A DNA stretch of 50,558 nucleotides from Alphaproteobacteria bacterium. GTDB taxonomy: Bacteria > Pseudomonadota > Alphaproteobacteria > Rs-D84. The position numbers and the translations under genes are program-made. Positions within the stretch are counted from its first letter, which is position 1. Each line of letters opens with the position of its first letter. The stretch spans positions 1 through 50,558 of the forward strand of contig WRKW01000007.1 in the NCBI GenBank assembly GCA_009777955.1. The letters are read 5' to 3'. The notes under the pieces are model-generated. The model did not search any database. It worked only from the letters and a program-made list of their open reading frames with translations, and was not told the DNA's origin. Shown one piece after another: positions 29,473 to 37,759 of this stretch.

Positions 29473-30420
29473 ATGTTCAAGAAAAAAACAAAAGAAGTCG
29501 AAGTAATCGATATGGGTGGCGCGAAAACAGTAAAGCGCAAAAAGGGTTGGGTATGGGGTGTTAACACCACGTTCGCTGTTATTTCCATTATATGGCTTAT
29601 ACTTGTCGCATGGTCGCCACTGTATGTAAAAAAGCACTATTCAACACCGATTAAAAAATCCATAGTTGTGTCTATGTTTTTTGACCTGCAACGCTATATG
29701 CAGGAACAATATGAAAGATTGTTGAAAGGCATGGCAAAGGCAATCGACCTTAAAAAACCGGTTGCGTATGCGGTTGATAAAGTAAAGATTGCAGAAAAGG
29801 GAACCGCCGAAGTGCAAAAGGCGACTGCAACGGCAACAAGAACCACAACACAAGTAAACAAATTATCCGCCGCCGCAGGAAAGCTTGGCGTTAATACAAA
29901 AGCTGTTGATAACACTGTCGCTGGTGCGGGTGCCGCGGTTGCAAAGGTTGATGATACAACAAAAATGGTAAACGATCGTCTTGAAAAAGTAAAAGTCGAC
30001 CTTGAAAAAGTCGCGCAAGCTGAAATCGACAAAGCTATTGATGAACAGTTGAAAGCGTTTTTGGACAAACAGACCGGGCTTGGCACCACATTGCTGACCA
30101 ATTATGGCATAAAGCATGTAATGCCCTGGAAACCCAGCACGTGGCCAATCACTACAAAAATTTACAATGATTTGGAAAGCTCTAACTTGTCTATAATACA
30201 GTCATTGACATCATTGGTAAACAAGTATTTCGGATATGTTGCTTGGGGTCTTGTAATCGCTGCATGGATGGCGGGTCTGATTATCTGGTTCATGATAATG
30301 GGCAAGGTAAAGAACCTTACCCGGGCGTTCCTTGTCTGTCCGCGTTGCGGCCATACGTATGCGGATAAGCGCACGGGCATGATGCTTATGAAATTTATAA
30401 AGCCATGGAAATGGATATAA
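29473..30420 (+). CDS. Hypothetical membrane protein with coiled coil and CxxC tail, 315 aa
   Basis: A basic N-terminus (about 1-30), a membrane helix (VNTTFAVISIIWLILVAWSPLYV, about 30-52), a long Ala/Thr/Val/Lys coiled-coil-like extracytoplasmic region (about 70-200), a second membrane helix (GYVAWGLVIAAWMAGLIIWFMIMG, about 252-275) and a cytoplasmic tail with CPRCGH, half of a zinc ribbon. It follows tgt by 25 nt with AAGGAG. No family is recognised; the topology suggests an envelope scaffold. Confidence 0.85.
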   Translation: MFKKKTKEVEVIDMGGAKTVKRKKGWVWGVNTTFAVISIIWLILVAWSPLYVKKHYSTPIKKSIVVSMFFDLQRYMQEQYERLLKGMAKAIDLKKPVAYAVDKVKIAEKGTAEVQKATATATRTTTQVNKLSAAAGKLGVNTKAVDNTVAGAGAAVAKVDDTTKMVNDRLEKVKVDLEKVAQAEIDKAIDEQLKAFLDKQTGLGTTLLTNYGIKHVMPWKPSTWPITTKIYNDLESSNLSIIQSLTSLVNKYFGYVAWGLVIAAWMAGLIIWFMIMGKVKNLTRAFLVCPRCGHTYADKRTGMMLMKFIKPWKWI

Positions 30421-30441
30421 TAATTATCTGTGTTTTGTATG

Positions 30442-30467
30442 AAAAATCCCGCTTTGGCGGGATTTTT
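30442..30467. terminator. Rho-independent terminator
   Basis: AAAAATCCCGC-tttg-GCGGGATTTTT, ending the tgt/membrane-protein transcript. Confidence 0.9.
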
Positions 30468-30549
30468 CTTGATTTTTGGTAAAATTTGTTTGATAATGGT
30501 ACCCGTGGCACCCTTGGAGGCCGCGTATGTATAACAAAAGGAAATGAAA

Positions 30550-31218
30550 ATGAGTATTAAATTAAAAGCTGGAATTCGCAGCGTCGCAGGCAAGGGGGCC
30601 GCACGCGCAGTTCGCAATAATAAAAAAGTCCCGGCCATAATATATGGTGAAAAAAAGCCCCCCGTTGCTATTGAACTGGACGGCCACAGCTGGATTCAGC
30701 TTATCAAAACGCCGGGTTTGCGGACAAAGTTATTCGAGATTGAAATCCCAAATGGTATCGAATCAGCCATGTTGATGGAGATTCAATATCATCCTGTAAG
30801 CGATGCGCCGGTACACGTGGACTTTAAGCGCATAGATGTTTCAAAACCAATCACTGTTACAGTTCCGGTGGAAGTTATCAATTCCGAAACATCGAAAGGG
30901 ATAAAAATGGGTGGTATATTAAACTTTGCCGTCCGCAAGGTTTCGATTGTAGCAAAAGTAGATGCCATCCCCGAAAAAATAGTCATAGACCTTATTGACC
31001 TTAATATCGGTGATGGGGTGCATGGGTCGGATCTGAAATTACCCGCCGGGGTATCATTGGGATTGCGCCAAGAAGAGTTGGCATTTGTTACGATTGCTGG
31101 CAAGGTTGCTGAAGAAGCCGATGTAAAGGCTACGGCTGCCGCCGCTACCAAAGATACAAAAGCACCGGCAAAAGGTGCCGCGCCGGCAAAAGATGCAAAG
31201 CCAGCGGCGAAAAAATAA
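30550..31218 (+). CDS. rplY: 50S ribosomal protein L25, CTC/TL5 type
   Basis: 222 residues. The L25 domain (about 1-92: KLKAGIRSVAGKGAARAVRNNKKVPAIIYG; MEIQYHPVSDAPVHVDF) binds 5S rRNA, followed by the TL5 C-terminal beta domain and an Ala/Lys/Pro-rich tail of about 40 residues. ATG 30550 is preferred over 30544, which directly abuts the AAGGAA site. A promoter TTGATT-17-GATAAT lies near 30470-30498. The common downstream pth is missing; smpB converges instead. Confidence 0.95.
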   Translation: MSIKLKAGIRSVAGKGAARAVRNNKKVPAIIYGEKKPPVAIELDGHSWIQLIKTPGLRTKLFEIEIPNGIESAMLMEIQYHPVSDAPVHVDFKRIDVSKPITVTVPVEVINSETSKGIKMGGILNFAVRKVSIVAKVDAIPEKIVIDLIDLNIGDGVHGSDLKLPAGVSLGLRQEELAFVTIAGKVAEEADVKATAAAATKDTKAPAKGAAPAKDAKPAAKK

Positions 31219-31271
31219 CTTAATTGCTGGTTTAAGTTGGGGGTCGTTGTAAATACTGACTGCTGACTAAA

Positions 31272-31745
31272 TCAGCAATGTTTCTTTGTTATCCGTGATT
31301 TTTCGCGCTCCCATTCCCGGCGTTTTATAGTTTCACGCTTGTCAGTCTGCTGTTTCCCACGTCCGATACCCAAAAGTACTTTCAGCCGTCCACGATTATT
31401 AAAATACATTTTCAGTGGTACTATGGTCGCGCTTTTTTCGGCCAATTTACCAATCAGACGGTTTATTTGCGATCGGTGCAGCAACAGCTGTCTGTATCGA
31501 CGTTCATCAAATCTTATTGCTTTGTTCGCAGTGGGCAGTGGCTGAATCGCCACATTCGACAAAAGAAGGTTTCCACCGCGATTTTGTACAAACCCATCGG
31601 TTATATTGACAAGTCCATACCGTAAAGACTTTACTTCTGCACCTGTAAGCGCGACACCGGCCTCTATTGTATCTTCAATAGAATAATTGAACCGCGCCTT
31701 GCGGTTTTCGGAAACTTGTCCTGATTTTATTATTTGACGTGGCAT
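31272..31745 (-). CDS. smpB: SsrA-binding protein
   Basis: 157 residues. It binds tmRNA for rescue of stalled ribosomes. Motifs: ENRKARFNYSIEDTIEAGVALTGAEVKSLR, and the basic C-terminal tail DKRETIKRREWEREKSRI. ATG 31745 is chosen because the family begins there. A TTGCCA-16-TATTAT promoter ends 8 nt before this ATG, so the mRNA would have almost no leader. Confidence 0.97.
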   Translation of the reverse strand: MPRQIIKSGQVSENRKARFNYSIEDTIEAGVALTGAEVKSLRYGLVNITDGFVQNRGGNLLLSNVAIQPLPTANKAIRFDERRYRQLLLHRSQINRLIGKLAEKSATIVPLKMYFNNRGRLKVLLGIGRGKQQTDKRETIKRREWEREKSRITKKHC

Positions 31746-31828
31746 AATGGAAAATAATAACAGAAAAAAATGCAGTGGCAAATTTTTATTTCCGGTTCGG
31801 GAAATATGAAACGTGATACGTGGTTATA

Positions 31829-32617
31829 TCAGATCAGAAATGGATTCATCTTTGGATACAACCGTTTTGTATTTTCGAAAAGAGCATGTTCCAATTCCAC
31901 AATTGGAACGTCGTGCAGATTTGCCAGGATGCGGGCGGTTTCTATAATCATTGCCGGTTCGCAAGTTTTGCCGCGATATGGCACGGGCGCGCACCAAGGG
32001 GCATCGGTTTCAATTACGATTCTGTCCAGCGGCAGCATGCGAAATACTTCGCACTCTTTATCTGCATTTTTAAAACTAATCAATCCCGCAGCAGAAAAAT
32101 AAAATCCGCGATCCAACAATATTTTCGTAAATTCCCATGGCATGCAATGAAAATGCATTACACCGGGAACGCCATCGCCGCCCAATTTTGCAAATTCTGG
32201 CGCGCATAAAATTTCGATGGTTTCTTGCCGGGCATTGCGGCTGTGTACCGCCACGGGCAACCCGGCTGTTGATGCAATTTCCAGCTGGGCGCGGAACAGT
32301 TCTATTTGCATAACGCAATTTTCAGATCCATAATGAAAATCCAATCCTATTTCGCCAACGCCAACTGTTTTTGGATGCGATAAAAGATGATTGTAATTCG
32401 GAATTGCTTTTCCAGCATATTCCGGGTGAATTCCAATTGTGCAGAACATGTTTTCATATTGTTCACACAATTTTATCGCTTTTGCTGGATCATCCGGGTC
32501 GGCGCAAGAATTGATCAGCGCGCCGATACCTGCATCTTTTGCACGTTTGATCATGCCAGATATTTCGTTTTTTGGCACATAATTATCCATCAAGTGGCAA
32601 TGAGTATCTATGAACAT
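31829..32617 (-). CDS. tatD: TatD-family metal-dependent hydrolase
   Basis: 262 residues. The TIM-barrel metal sites are visible: DTHCHL at the N-terminus, IGIHPEYA, GEIGLDFHY (metal-bridging Glu), PVAVHSRNA, MHFHCMPW and ETDAPW. It is a DNase/peptidyl-hydrolase-like enzyme of proofreading or turnover. Its start overlaps the holB stop by 10 nt, so it is translationally coupled. Confidence 0.95.
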   Translation of the reverse strand: MFIDTHCHLMDNYVPKNEISGMIKRAKDAGIGALINSCADPDDPAKAIKLCEQYENMFCTIGIHPEYAGKAIPNYNHLLSHPKTVGVGEIGLDFHYGSENCVMQIELFRAQLEIASTAGLPVAVHSRNARQETIEILCAPEFAKLGGDGVPGVMHFHCMPWEFTKILLDRGFYFSAAGLISFKNADKECEVFRMLPLDRIVIETDAPWCAPVPYRGKTCEPAMIIETARILANLHDVPIVELEHALFENTKRLYPKMNPFLI

Positions 32618-33666
32618 GAGATGACGTTTTTTCTGATTTCCATTATCAGTTTGAATATGGCTATTTCGGGTTCCAGGTGCAGTGCATTTATCGCTGTTAT
32701 TTCGCGCGTGACCAGCGGGTATAAATCTGCCAACCCGAAATGCGCGGCCGCATCAAGAATTATTCCATGCAGGGCGGGTTCTTTTGCAATTTGTGCGGCC
32801 AATGCCATGACATCTGCGGCATTCGCGCGGGAATCCGCGCACAGTGGCAAAAGACGTTCGTATAACGCATCCCCACCGTTTTTTTTCAATTCCGCAATAC
32901 GCCCGAATGACCCGTTTGCAAGTTTCAGCAAAGCGGGCGATGCATCTTCGTCCGGGATAAATTTATAGAACAATTCCCGAAGCTGGGATATAGACAGTGG
33001 CTGCATTTTTTCGACCCGCGCGCGTGATCGTATAGTGGGCAGGGTATTTGCCAGACTGTGTGATACCAAAATAAACAGTGTTTGTGCCGGTGGCTCTTCC
33101 AAAAGCTTTAACATGGCATTGGCGGCGGCGACAGTAAGTTCATCCAAACTGTCGATTATTACAACACGCCAGGCACCTTCCATCGACGACATTTGCATTT
33201 TTTCTATCATAGCGCGTACGGTATGTACGCTTATAGATTTGCCATCGGTTTTTGGCCGACCGTCCTTATCCGTATTATGCGCCATGTCTATTATAAAAAA
33301 ATCTCCGAATCCGCCCTGTATCATTTTTTGAAAGACCGGGTCATCTGTGGGCAAAGAAAAAGGTTGCATATTGCTGATTACGGACTGCTGGTTTGTTTGG
33401 TCAGTATTTTCGAATAAAGCCAATGAGTCATCAGGGTTTGGGTTCTTGGATCCGGTATTTTTGAATACGTATCTTGCAATATGATATGCCAGGGTGGCTT
33501 TGCCTATCCCACGTACCCCCGCCAACATCCATACCGGATGCAACGGATATTCTGCAATGCGCGCAAACGCATCTGTAAATGCGGCGATTGTACCGGAATG
33601 CCCCGTTAATTCGGAATTAGCCATAGGTTCCGGGAAATTATAAGATTTATTTTTCTTTAAAGCCAT
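32608..33666 (-). CDS. holB: DNA polymerase III, delta' subunit
   Basis: 352 residues from ATG 33666. AAA+ clamp-loader fold: LTGHSGTIAAF start, Walker A-like GVRGIGKAT (about 50-58), DSLDELTVAAANAMLKLLEEPP, and SHSLANTLPTIRSRA (sensor/SRC-like region). Residues 92-101 (NQQSVISNMQ) look like an inserted repeat shared with LigA. No clear ribosome site is visible; a TTGAAG-16-TATAAT promoter ends 10 nt before this ATG. An alternative start is 33624. It overlaps tatD. Confidence 0.88.
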   Translation of the reverse strand: MALKKNKSYNFPEPMANSELTGHSGTIAAFTDAFARIAEYPLHPVWMLAGVRGIGKATLAYHIARYVFKNTGSKNPNPDDSLALFENTDQTNQQSVISNMQPFSLPTDDPVFQKMIQGGFGDFFIIDMAHNTDKDGRPKTDGKSISVHTVRAMIEKMQMSSMEGAWRVVIIDSLDELTVAAANAMLKLLEEPPAQTLFILVSHSLANTLPTIRSRARVEKMQPLSISQLRELFYKFIPDEDASPALLKLANGSFGRIAELKKNGGDALYERLLPLCADSRANAADVMALAAQIAKEPALHGIILDAAAHFGLADLYPLVTREITAINALHLEPEIAIFKLIMEIRKNVISCS

Positions 33667-33772
33667 GCTGGCCGTCATTATAACCGAATACATAACAGCT
33701 TCAAGCGATTTTTGGGAATTATATGTTTGACAGGCCAATATAATGCACAAATGAATAAAAATGCAAAGAAGT

Positions 33773-33807
33773 TTGCTTGCGGGATTGTTTTCTGCTATAA
33801 TTCGCGT
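33773..33807 (+). promoter_or_regulatory. Leaderless promoter of the cell-wall amidase
   Basis: TTGCTT (33773-33778), a 17-bp spacer, TATAAT (33796-33801), then TCGCGT and the ATG at 33808. Confidence 0.78.
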
Positions 33808-35001
33808 ATGTCTAAACCAACCGAATTTTCAAAGATGAAAATCGGACGGCGGTCGTTGATAAAAATCGCCGGGGGCGGCTTACTTGCCATAACATTTTTC
33901 CCGCGTATCGCATTTGCGTCACGAAATTCGCTGGAATCGTTGCGTACGGGTGTCCAGCCCGGAAACAGAACCCGTCTTGTGGTCGAAACCAGCAATCGTC
34001 CGACATATTCCCTGTCATATCCGACGAATCCCGCGCGTTTGATTGTTACATTATCCAATACTGCTGGCCGTCAAAGCGTAAAGCCCGCACTGGCATCGAA
34101 TACATTGATAAAATCATTGACCCAGAATCAGGATGGCGACCGGTTGCAGATAGTGGCCGCTTTGGATAGACCGATAAATGATATTCCAAAGAATCAAATA
34201 ATGGTGCTTGAACCGACCGGCGATACCAAATTCCGGTTGGTATTGGATTTCAGTGCTAGCGGTGCATCTGCGGGTACTGCGGCCGCCGCCGCTTCACAGC
34301 CGAAACAGGGCGGCGGCACAAGACGTAAACCGATTATTGTGGTCGATGCCGGCCATGGCGGAAGAGATCCCGGGGCAATAGGGCGCAGCGGAACACGCGA
34401 AAAAGACGTGGTATTGGCAGTTGCCAGAAAGCTTCGTACAAGATTGGAAAGTTCGGGTTTTACCGTGCATTTGACGCGTGATCGTGATGTGTTCCTGAAT
34501 CTGGATACCCGTGCCGGAATAGCAGAAAAAAGGAATGCGGATTTGTTCCTGTCCCTGCATGCCAATGCGAATCCTTCACGCAACATGCGCGGGTTTTCTA
34601 TATACACTTTGTCCAAAAAGGCATCTGACGAGGAAGCACAAAAGCTTGCCGATGCTGAAAATGCAGCCGACAAGATAGATGTGGACGGTTTCGCTGGATT
34701 TGAAAAGAATGTGAAAAAAATCCTGTCAGACTTGCAACAATCGTCTTTGGCGGCTTTGTCTGTGGAATTTGCCATTGGCGCGCAAAAGTCATTCAAGTCA
34801 TCTGGTATCGCGGAACAGCCACGCGGATCGGTGCGCAGTGCTCCGTTTGCTGTATTAAGATGTGCCGTGCCCAGTGCTCTTATAGAGCTTGGCCATCTGT
34901 CGCATCGCGAAGAGGAAAAACTGTTGGCCAGTGGCGCGCATCAGGACAAACTTGTCACTGCCATAGTTCGTGCAGTCAATGATTATAATTTTGAAGTTTG
35001 A
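33808..35001 (+). CDS. amiC: N-acetylmuramoyl-L-alanine amidase, Tat-exported
   Basis: 397 residues. The N-terminus has a twin-arginine signal (GRRSLIKIAGGG then a hydrophobic core, cleavage near AFA). An AMIN-like domain (about 55-150: RTRLVVETSNRPTYSLSYP) is followed by an Amidase_3 domain: VVDAGHGGRDPGAIG (zinc His), TREKDVVL (zinc Glu), FLSLHANA (zinc His) and ALIELGHLSH (catalytic Glu). It cuts the amide between MurNAc and the stem peptide in daughter-cell separation. The AmiC name is by architecture. The start is fixed by the promoter. Confidence 0.93.
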   Translation: MSKPTEFSKMKIGRRSLIKIAGGGLLAITFFPRIAFASRNSLESLRTGVQPGNRTRLVVETSNRPTYSLSYPTNPARLIVTLSNTAGRQSVKPALASNTLIKSLTQNQDGDRLQIVAALDRPINDIPKNQIMVLEPTGDTKFRLVLDFSASGASAGTAAAAASQPKQGGGTRRKPIIVVDAGHGGRDPGAIGRSGTREKDVVLAVARKLRTRLESSGFTVHLTRDRDVFLNLDTRAGIAEKRNADLFLSLHANANPSRNMRGFSIYTLSKKASDEEAQKLADAENAADKIDVDGFAGFEKNVKKILSDLQQSSLAALSVEFAIGAQKSFKSSGIAEQPRGSVRSAPFAVLRCAVPSALIELGHLSHREEEKLLASGAHQDKLVTAIVRAVNDYNFEV

Positions 35002-35051
35002 ATAAGTGATATATGATACCTGGAATTCCCGGGAAAAGTATCCATACAATA

Positions 35052-35687
35052 TTAGTTATCTTTTAAAATCCGAAGTAATTCCGCAGCAGCGGCAGCGGTC
35101 GCAGTCTTTTTCGAAGTTCCGTTACCGATTGCCTGTTTGCCCAGTGCAGATACACGCACATTAAACACAGGGCTGTGCGAAGGACCAGAATGTTCAAGAA
35201 ATTCGTATTCTGGTAACATGCCGATGCCGGATTGTTGCACAAGTTCTTGCAGAGCGGTTTTTGCATCTTTTGGCGGGGTCAGATCTTTTTTTGCCAAAGG
35301 TGTCCAGATTTTAAATACCGTTTCCCGGGCGGCATCAAATCCGCCATCCAGAAAAATTGCCCCCAGTATAGATTCCACAGCATCAGCCATCACGTGTTTT
35401 AACCGACCGGCGGTCATGTGGCCATGACGGATTTTGCCAACCAGTCCCAGTTCAGATGCCACTTCGGATAATGTTCCGCTGGATACCAATACCGCATGGC
35501 GTTGGGCAAGCGCGCCTTCGTGTTCGTTCGGAAACATTTCATAAAGCAACATGGCGATGGAAAGCCCCAAGACGCGATCACCCAGAAATTCCAAACGTTC
35601 ATTGTTATTTTCTGCATCGGCACCCGATTGCGTCAAAGCAAGTTCAAGAAGTTTTGGATTTTTGAAATTATAGTTCAGGTTATTCAT
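35052..35687 (-). CDS. rnc: Ribonuclease III
   Basis: 211 residues. The catalytic domain carries the signature NERLEFLGDRVLGLSIA; the second acidic residues lie in MADAVESILGAIFLDGG. A C-terminal double-stranded-RNA-binding domain (about 145-210: TALQELVQQSG...GNGTSKKTATAAAAAELL) is complete. It processes rRNA precursors and double-stranded RNA. It lies 40 nt downstream of lepB, the standard proteobacterial order; the gap contains an imperfect repeat (CAATCAACAGTCCGCAAT). Confidence 0.97.
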   Translation of the reverse strand: MNNLNYNFKNPKLLELALTQSGADAENNNERLEFLGDRVLGLSIAMLLYEMFPNEHEGALAQRHAVLVSSGTLSEVASELGLVGKIRHGHMTAGRLKHVMADAVESILGAIFLDGGFDAARETVFKIWTPLAKKDLTPPKDAKTALQELVQQSGIGMLPEYEFLEHSGPSHSPVFNVRVSALGKQAIGNGTSKKTATAAAAAELLRILKDN

Positions 35688-35727
35688 ATTATTGCGGACT
35701 GTTGATTGCTGAAAACCAAATCAGCAA

Positions 35728-36621
35728 TCAATGTATTCCCATCCCCAGTCTGTTCCACCGGAATTTATCCAGCCATGTCCATATAAATGGCAACGGGGCA
35801 TAATAATTATGCGAATACCAGACAAACCATACCTTGCCCACAAGGTTGTCTTGTGGCACAAAGCCCACATCATCCACGCGGCTATCGCGCGATTGATCAC
35901 GGTTATCGCCCATCATGAAATAATGTCCGGCGGGAACTGTAAATGACCGGGTATTATCATGATCTTCATTATCAGATATTTCAACGATGCTATGGCGTGT
36001 TCCGTTTGGCATGATTTCAGTCCATTCGGTTGCATCAATTATCTGGCATTCCCATGGTGCGCGTTGGCAAAGAGAGCTGGATCTGTATTCTATTGTGTAA
36101 TTAAAGTCCGCCGGTTGATTGTCGACATAAATCCGGTTGCCCTTTATAACCATGACCTTGCCATCTGCGTTAACGCGCTGGAATCCGATGCGGCGTAATG
36201 ATTTCGACACGTTCGCGATTATATATGGCCGGGGATTTTCACGCTCTATCAGTGCGCCGTTGATATAAAGCCGGCCAGAGATCATTTGGACTGTATCGCC
36301 CGGCTGGCCGACAAGGCGTTTTACATAATCGATAGTATCATTTGGTTTTCTGAATACTATCACATCGCCGGTCTGGGGCTCATCGGCCAAGAAACGTCCA
36401 TCCCACATATTCCAGGATCCAAATGGAAACGAATTGCGAGAGTACCCATAAGACCATTTCGTCACAAATAGGTGGTCGCCGACCTGTAATGTCGGGATCA
36501 TGCTTCCAGATGGGATATTAAAGGGTTCAAGCAAAAAGCTGCGGAAAATTATGGCAATAAGTCCCGCCCAGAATAAAGTATTAATCCATTCGCGGGTTGT
36601 GGAAGTATGTCTTTTTCTCAT
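35728..36621 (-). CDS. lepB: Signal peptidase I
   Basis: 297 residues. An N-terminal membrane helix (about 12-31), the catalytic Ser in NIPSGSMIPTL (Ser40), general-base Lys in YVKRLVGQPGD (Lys101), and the GDNRDQSRDSR box. It removes signal peptides from the many Sec-exported proteins seen in this window. A strong AAAAGGA site precedes the start. First gene of the lepB-rnc pair. Confidence 0.97.
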   Translation of the reverse strand: MRKRHTSTTREWINTLFWAGLIAIIFRSFLLEPFNIPSGSMIPTLQVGDHLFVTKWSYGYSRNSFPFGSWNMWDGRFLADEPQTGDVIVFRKPNDTIDYVKRLVGQPGDTVQMISGRLYINGALIERENPRPYIIANVSKSLRRIGFQRVNADGKVMVIKGNRIYVDNQPADFNYTIEYRSSSLCQRAPWECQIIDATEWTEIMPNGTRHSIVEISDNEDHDNTRSFTVPAGHYFMMGDNRDQSRDSRVDDVGFVPQDNLVGKVWFVWYSHNYYAPLPFIWTWLDKFRWNRLGMGIH

Positions 36622-36816
36622 TTTAATGGTTCCTTTTCATTATGCGTTGTTTCGCGGACATGATAGTCGTCGTACAGATTAAAATCAATAATAAAATTTC
36701 TGATTTATGATTGCGGATTTGTGCTATTCATGTGCACGGCAACGCAGTGCCTGACCCGTGCCGGGGTGACAATGTCGATTGATATTTGATAATTTTGAAA
36801 AGCGATGATATAGTAT

Positions 36817-36877
36817 AAAATATATGTCACTCCGGCGCAGGCCGGAGTGGGTCTGTAAAGTGCGAGCATAGCGAGCC
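36817..36877 (+). repeat. Left inverted repeat of the GIY-YIG element
   Basis: AAAATATATGTCA, palindrome CACTCCGGC-gcag-GCCGGAGTG, GGTCT, then GCGAGCATAGCGAGCCA, ending at the GIY-YIG start codon. It matches the reverse complement of 37215-37274 over about 58 bp with a few differences and one 2-nt indel. Confidence 0.88.
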
Positions 36878-36878
36878 A

Positions 36879-37196
36879 ATGAAAAATGATCCAAAACTGT
36901 TTTATTGCTATAAAACATACTTTGTTTATATTATGTTTAATGAACGTGCAAAAGCAACGTATATAGGTGTTACCAACGATTTGTCCCGCCGGGTTGCACA
37001 ACATAAAAATGGGGAATCTTTGGGATATTGCAAAAGAAAAAAGACAAATAAACTGGCATATTTTGAAGTATATAATGATATAAATGTCGCGATTGCACGT
37101 GAAAAGGCACTGAAAGAATGGAAACGTGCCTGGAAATTCAGATTGATAGAAACAATGAATCCCGAGTGGAAAGACTTATCAGAAGTTGAAACCTGA
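36879..37196 (+). CDS. GIY-YIG nuclease-family protein in a REP-like element
   Basis: 105 residues. The full GIY-YIG core is present: FVYIMFNERAKATYIGVTNDLSRRVAQHK, with catalytic Tyr and Arg, the EKALKEWKRAWKFRLIE helix and the MNPEWKDL end typical of small UPF0213-like proteins. The catalytic Glu is probably in AIAREKALKEW. The ATG directly abuts the left inverted repeat; no Shine-Dalgarno is seen. The 458-bp unit (36817-37274) is flanked by inverted repeats, so the gene may mobilise or maintain the repeat. This is inference. Confidence 0.88.
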   Translation: MKNDPKLFYCYKTYFVYIMFNERAKATYIGVTNDLSRRVAQHKNGESLGYCKRKKTNKLAYFEVYNDINVAIAREKALKEWKRAWKFRLIETMNPEWKDLSEVET

Positions 37197-37214
37197 AATT
37201 TTATGACACATTTC

Positions 37215-37274
37215 TGGTTCGCTATGCTTGCGGTTTATAGACCCACTCCGGCCTGCGCCGGAGTGACATATTTT
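37215..37274 (-). repeat. Right inverted repeat of the GIY-YIG element
   Basis: TGGTTCGCTATGCTTGCGG, TATAGACC, palindrome CACTCCGGC-ctgc-GCCGGAGTG, ACATATTTT. It is the inverted partner of 36817-36877. Confidence 0.88.
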
Positions 37275-37350
37275 TAACGGTAACGCAGTTGCCGCCGCAG
37301 GCATGACGGCTTTCTTGCGAGAGCCGTTTAGGGGATAATTCTGTCCATGA
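37275..37350 (+). repeat. Dispersed repeat modules next to the GIY-YIG element
   Basis: TAACGGTAACGCAGTTGCCG, GGCATGACGGC, CGGCT..GAGAGCCG hairpin and ATAATTCTGTCCATGAA, the same modules seen at 41213-41375, 13151-13270 and 23041-23090 in a different order. Confidence 0.65.
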
Positions 37351-37435
37351 AATACAATTCATTAAATCCCAAATTTCCAATATCAAATATTGTATTGTTC
37401 TGTTATAATATAATGTAATCAAGGGGGAGATTATC

Positions 37436-37759
37436 GTGAATAAGCTGTTTTTTGCTTTATCGATTTCGGTGGTTGTTTCATCGCCATCTTTGGCCGCCGT
37501 GATGGATGAAATTGCCCTTGCCGAACGTGCGGCGGAATTGGTCGCAATGCGTGATGTTTTAAGATCCGATTTGGAACAAATAGCAATCGAAAAATCCCGT
37601 TGTGAAAGACAGAAAAGGAATTGGCGAACCGCGACAATAGTCGGCGGAATCGGTGTTGCCGCGACCGTCACAGGTGCGATAGTCCAGCATAATAAAAACG
37701 AAGAAAAGAAAGTTATACAGAAAGGCCTGAATACAGAATTGTACGGCGGGTCAGAATGA
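37436..37759 (+). CDS. Small exported coiled-coil/membrane partner protein, 107 aa
   Basis: It starts with GTG at 37436 after a strong AAGGGGGAG. Signal peptide about 1-20 (FALSISVVVSSPSLAA), an amphipathic helix with heptads (about 21-62, one Cys), then a glycine-rich hydrophobic segment (TATIVGGIGVAATVTGAIV, about 67-86) and a polar tail. Its TGA overlaps the next ATG (ATGA, 37756-37759), so translation is coupled. The N-terminal half of the next protein has the same design (coiled coil then a Gly-rich helix), so the two may interact. No family is recognised. Confidence 0.8.
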   Translation: MNKLFFALSISVVVSSPSLAAVMDEIALAERAAELVAMRDVLRSDLEQIAIEKSRCERQKRNWRTATIVGGIGVAATVTGAIVQHNKNEEKKVIQKGLNTELYGGSE

